From NCBI GenBank assembly GCA_947472635.1, contig CANJDY010000143.1, forward strand, positions 1-7,223: a stretch of DNA of 7,223 bases, given 5' to 3'. This DNA is from Chitinophagaceae bacterium. GTDB taxonomy: Bacteria; Bacteroidota; Bacteroidia; Chitinophagales; Chitinophagaceae. Positions within the stretch are counted from its first letter, which is position 1. Every line of letters starts with the position of its first letter. The notes beneath the pieces are model-generated. The model was not told the DNA's origin. It saw nothing but the letters and a program-made list of their open reading frames with translations, and searched no databases. Below are positions 5,525 through 7,223 of the stretch, one piece after another. Made by a program: the position numbers and the translations under genes.

Positions 5525-7210
5525 ATGAATACCTTACAAACCCAAGACTACCTAGTTTTTCTAGTTTATTTTCTTATCGTAGCAGGTTACGGCTATATGG
5601 TGTACTACAAAAAAAAGAAGGCTACTGTTTCCGCATCGCATGATTATTTTTTGGCGGAGGGTTCCCTTACCTGGTGGGCCATTGGTGCATCGCTTATTGC
5701 CAGCAATATTAGTGCAGAGCAGTTTATTGGAATGAGTGGAAATGGATTTAAAATGGGATTGGCTATTTCCACCTACGAATGGATGGCTGCCGCCACACTC
5801 ATGATTGTGGCCATTTTCTTTATTCCTGTTTATCTCAAGAATAAGATATACACCATGCCACAGTTTTTAAATCAACGCTATAATTCAACTGTAGCAATGA
5901 TTATGGCCGTTTTTTGGTTGTTATTATATGTGGTGGTGAACCTCACTTCCATTTTATACCTAGGTGCTTTGGCTATCAGTAGTATTTCTGGTATCAATTT
6001 ATATGTGTGTATGTACGGGTTAGCAATTTTTGCTATTATTATCACACTTGGAGGTATGAAAGTAATCGGATATACGGATGTGATACAAGTTTTCTTTTTA
6101 ATATTAGGTGGATTAGTAACTACCTACATTGCGCTAACTATGGTGGCAGATCATTACCATACTAGCGGAGTTGTTAACGGATTTAAAATGATGATGGAAA
6201 AATCGGATGACCATTTTCACATGATCTTTAAAAGTGACAATTCCAATTATCCAAGTTTGCCTGGACTAACGGTATTAGTAGGTGGAATGTGGATTGTAAA
6301 TTTGAACTATTGGGGATGCAATCAATACATTACACAACGTGCATTGGGTGCCGATCTAAAAACTGCTAGAAGTGGTATTTTATTCGCTGCTTTCTTGAAA
6401 TTATTAATGCCGGTAATTGTTGTTTTACCAGGTATCGCAGCGTATGTTTTATACCAAGAGGGTTATTTCCATACAGAAATGATGGTGAATGGTGAGTTGG
6501 TGCAAGATAAAGCCTATCCAGTGTTACTGAATCTGTTGCCTGCTGGTTTAAAAGGACTCGCATTTGCCGCATTGACGGCAGCTATCGTGGCCTCGTTGGC
6601 AGGTAAAGCAAATAGTATTTCCACCATTTTTACATTGGATATTTATAAGAAAAAACTCAATGTAAATGCTACAGAAATACAGATGGTCAAAACAGGGAAA
6701 ATTGCTGTATTGGTGGCCATGTTAATTGCTTGTCTTTTATCTCCATTTATGGGAATTGATAAAAAAGGGGGCTTTGAATTTATTCAGGAATACACCGGCT
6801 TTGTTAGTCCGGGAATTTTTGCCATGTTTATACTAGGTTTCTTTTGGAAAAAAACCACTTCCAACGCGGCTTTGTTTGCTACAGTAGGAGGCTTTGGTCT
6901 ATCGATATTTTTTAAATTCATTCCTTCCATTATTAATCTTTCTTTTCTAGAACCCCTAGGATTTGCAACACTTGTGAAGCAGTCAAATGGAAATATGCTG
7001 TATGAAATTCCTTTTTTAGATAGGATGGGTTTTGTATTTGCTATTTGTGTTATTGTAATGTATATCATCAGCATCATTGAAAATAGAAGAGGGGTAACTC
7101 CCAATGGCCTAGAGGTTGATCGCTCAATGTTTAAAATGAACAATAGCTTTGCTGTAGGAGCATTAATCATTGGAGGTATATTGGTTGCGTTGTATTCCTT
7201 CTTTTGGTAG
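5525..7210 (+). CDS. Sodium/sugar symporter, SSS family (vSGLT-like), probable xylose importer
   Basis: This 561-residue inner-membrane protein belongs to the sodium:solute symporter family and strongly resembles Vibrio vSGLT (about 543 residues). It has many hydrophobic segments spread over the whole length, consistent with 14 helices, ending with a helix just before the C terminus (about 541-561). Sugar-site residues known from vSGLT are kept: Gln66 in SAEQFIG, Glu85 in STYEWM, Asn259 and the gate Tyr262 in NLNYWGCNQYI, Lys292 in FLKLLMP, and Gln421 in FIQEYTG. At the Na2 site, one of the two adjacent serines of vSGLT is Ala356 while the next, Ser357, is kept. The start is the first ATG, which fits an N-terminal helix beginning at about residue 8. 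Being downstream of xylB, xylA and the HAD gene, it most likely brings in D-xylose with Na+. Galactose or glucose remain possible, since vSGLT carries those. The gene is complete. Confidence 0.93.
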   Translation: MNTLQTQDYLVFLVYFLIVAGYGYMVYYKKKKATVSASHDYFLAEGSLTWWAIGASLIASNISAEQFIGMSGNGFKMGLAISTYEWMAAATLMIVAIFFIPVYLKNKIYTMPQFLNQRYNSTVAMIMAVFWLLLYVVVNLTSILYLGALAISSISGINLYVCMYGLAIFAIIITLGGMKVIGYTDVIQVFFLILGGLVTTYIALTMVADHYHTSGVVNGFKMMMEKSDDHFHMIFKSDNSNYPSLPGLTVLVGGMWIVNLNYWGCNQYITQRALGADLKTARSGILFAAFLKLLMPVIVVLPGIAAYVLYQEGYFHTEMMVNGELVQDKAYPVLLNLLPAGLKGLAFAALTAAIVASLAGKANSISTIFTLDIYKKKLNVNATEIQMVKTGKIAVLVAMLIACLLSPFMGIDKKGGFEFIQEYTGFVSPGIFAMFILGFFWKKTTSNAALFATVGGFGLSIFFKFIPSIINLSFLEPLGFATLVKQSNGNMLYEIPFLDRMGFVFAICVIVMYIISIIENRRGVTPNGLEVDRSMFKMNNSFAVGALIIGGILVALYSFFW

Positions 7211-7223
7211 AACATTGATTTAC

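Noticed and set aside
6481..6497. Second GGTGAAT-like stretch within the symporter gene
   Set aside because: Only one full unit and a partial one occur, in coding sequence for a hydrophilic loop; chance resemblance to the array after xylA.
6784..7215. Antisense open frame of 143 codons opposite the symporter
   Set aside because: It is a shadow of a conserved membrane-protein gene, shows no recognisable domain, and begins outside any promoter-like context.

Overview
This window reads as chromosomal DNA of a member of the Bacteroidota, probably from the Sphingobacteriia/Chitinophagia side. That placement is inferred from protein style and promoter shape and was not tested by a search. Supporting signs are A+T-rich DNA, no convincing Shine-Dalgarno sequence before most starts, a promoter-like TTTG-N19-TAaaTTTa upstream of xylA that fits the Bacteroidota -33/-7 consensus, and proteins that look like Bacteroidota versions of their families.

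All six genes lie on the + strand. From left to right they are: the 3' part of a D-isomer-specific 2-hydroxyacid dehydrogenase (cut by the window edge); a secreted alpha/beta-hydrolase esterase of the esterase D/CE1 type; xylulokinase (xylB); xylose isomerase (xylA); a HAD-superfamily phosphatase/phosphomutase-like protein; and a sodium/sugar symporter closely resembling vSGLT. The last gene ends 13 bases before the window edge. No intergenic gap exceeds 300 bases. The gaps do hold several inverted repeats, one of which overlaps a six-copy 7-bp tandem repeat directly after xylA.

The core is a D-xylose catabolic locus. The symporter would import the sugar with Na+, XylA would convert D-xylose to D-xylulose, and XylB would make D-xylulose 5-phosphate for the pentose phosphate pathway. 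The esterase may strip acyl groups from xylan fragments in the periplasm, and the HAD protein may act on a phosphorylated sugar made by the pathway; both roles are inferred from context. The dehydrogenase may not belong to the locus. No transcriptional regulator, xylanase, xylosidase or SusC/SusD pair is present here.

I do not see a wholly new system. The points most worth a second look are: the HAD protein, whose catalytic DxD motif reads D-L-N; the tandem repeat and hairpin after xylA; the palindromes placed just upstream of the predicted xylA and xylB promoters; and a Na2-site substitution in the symporter.
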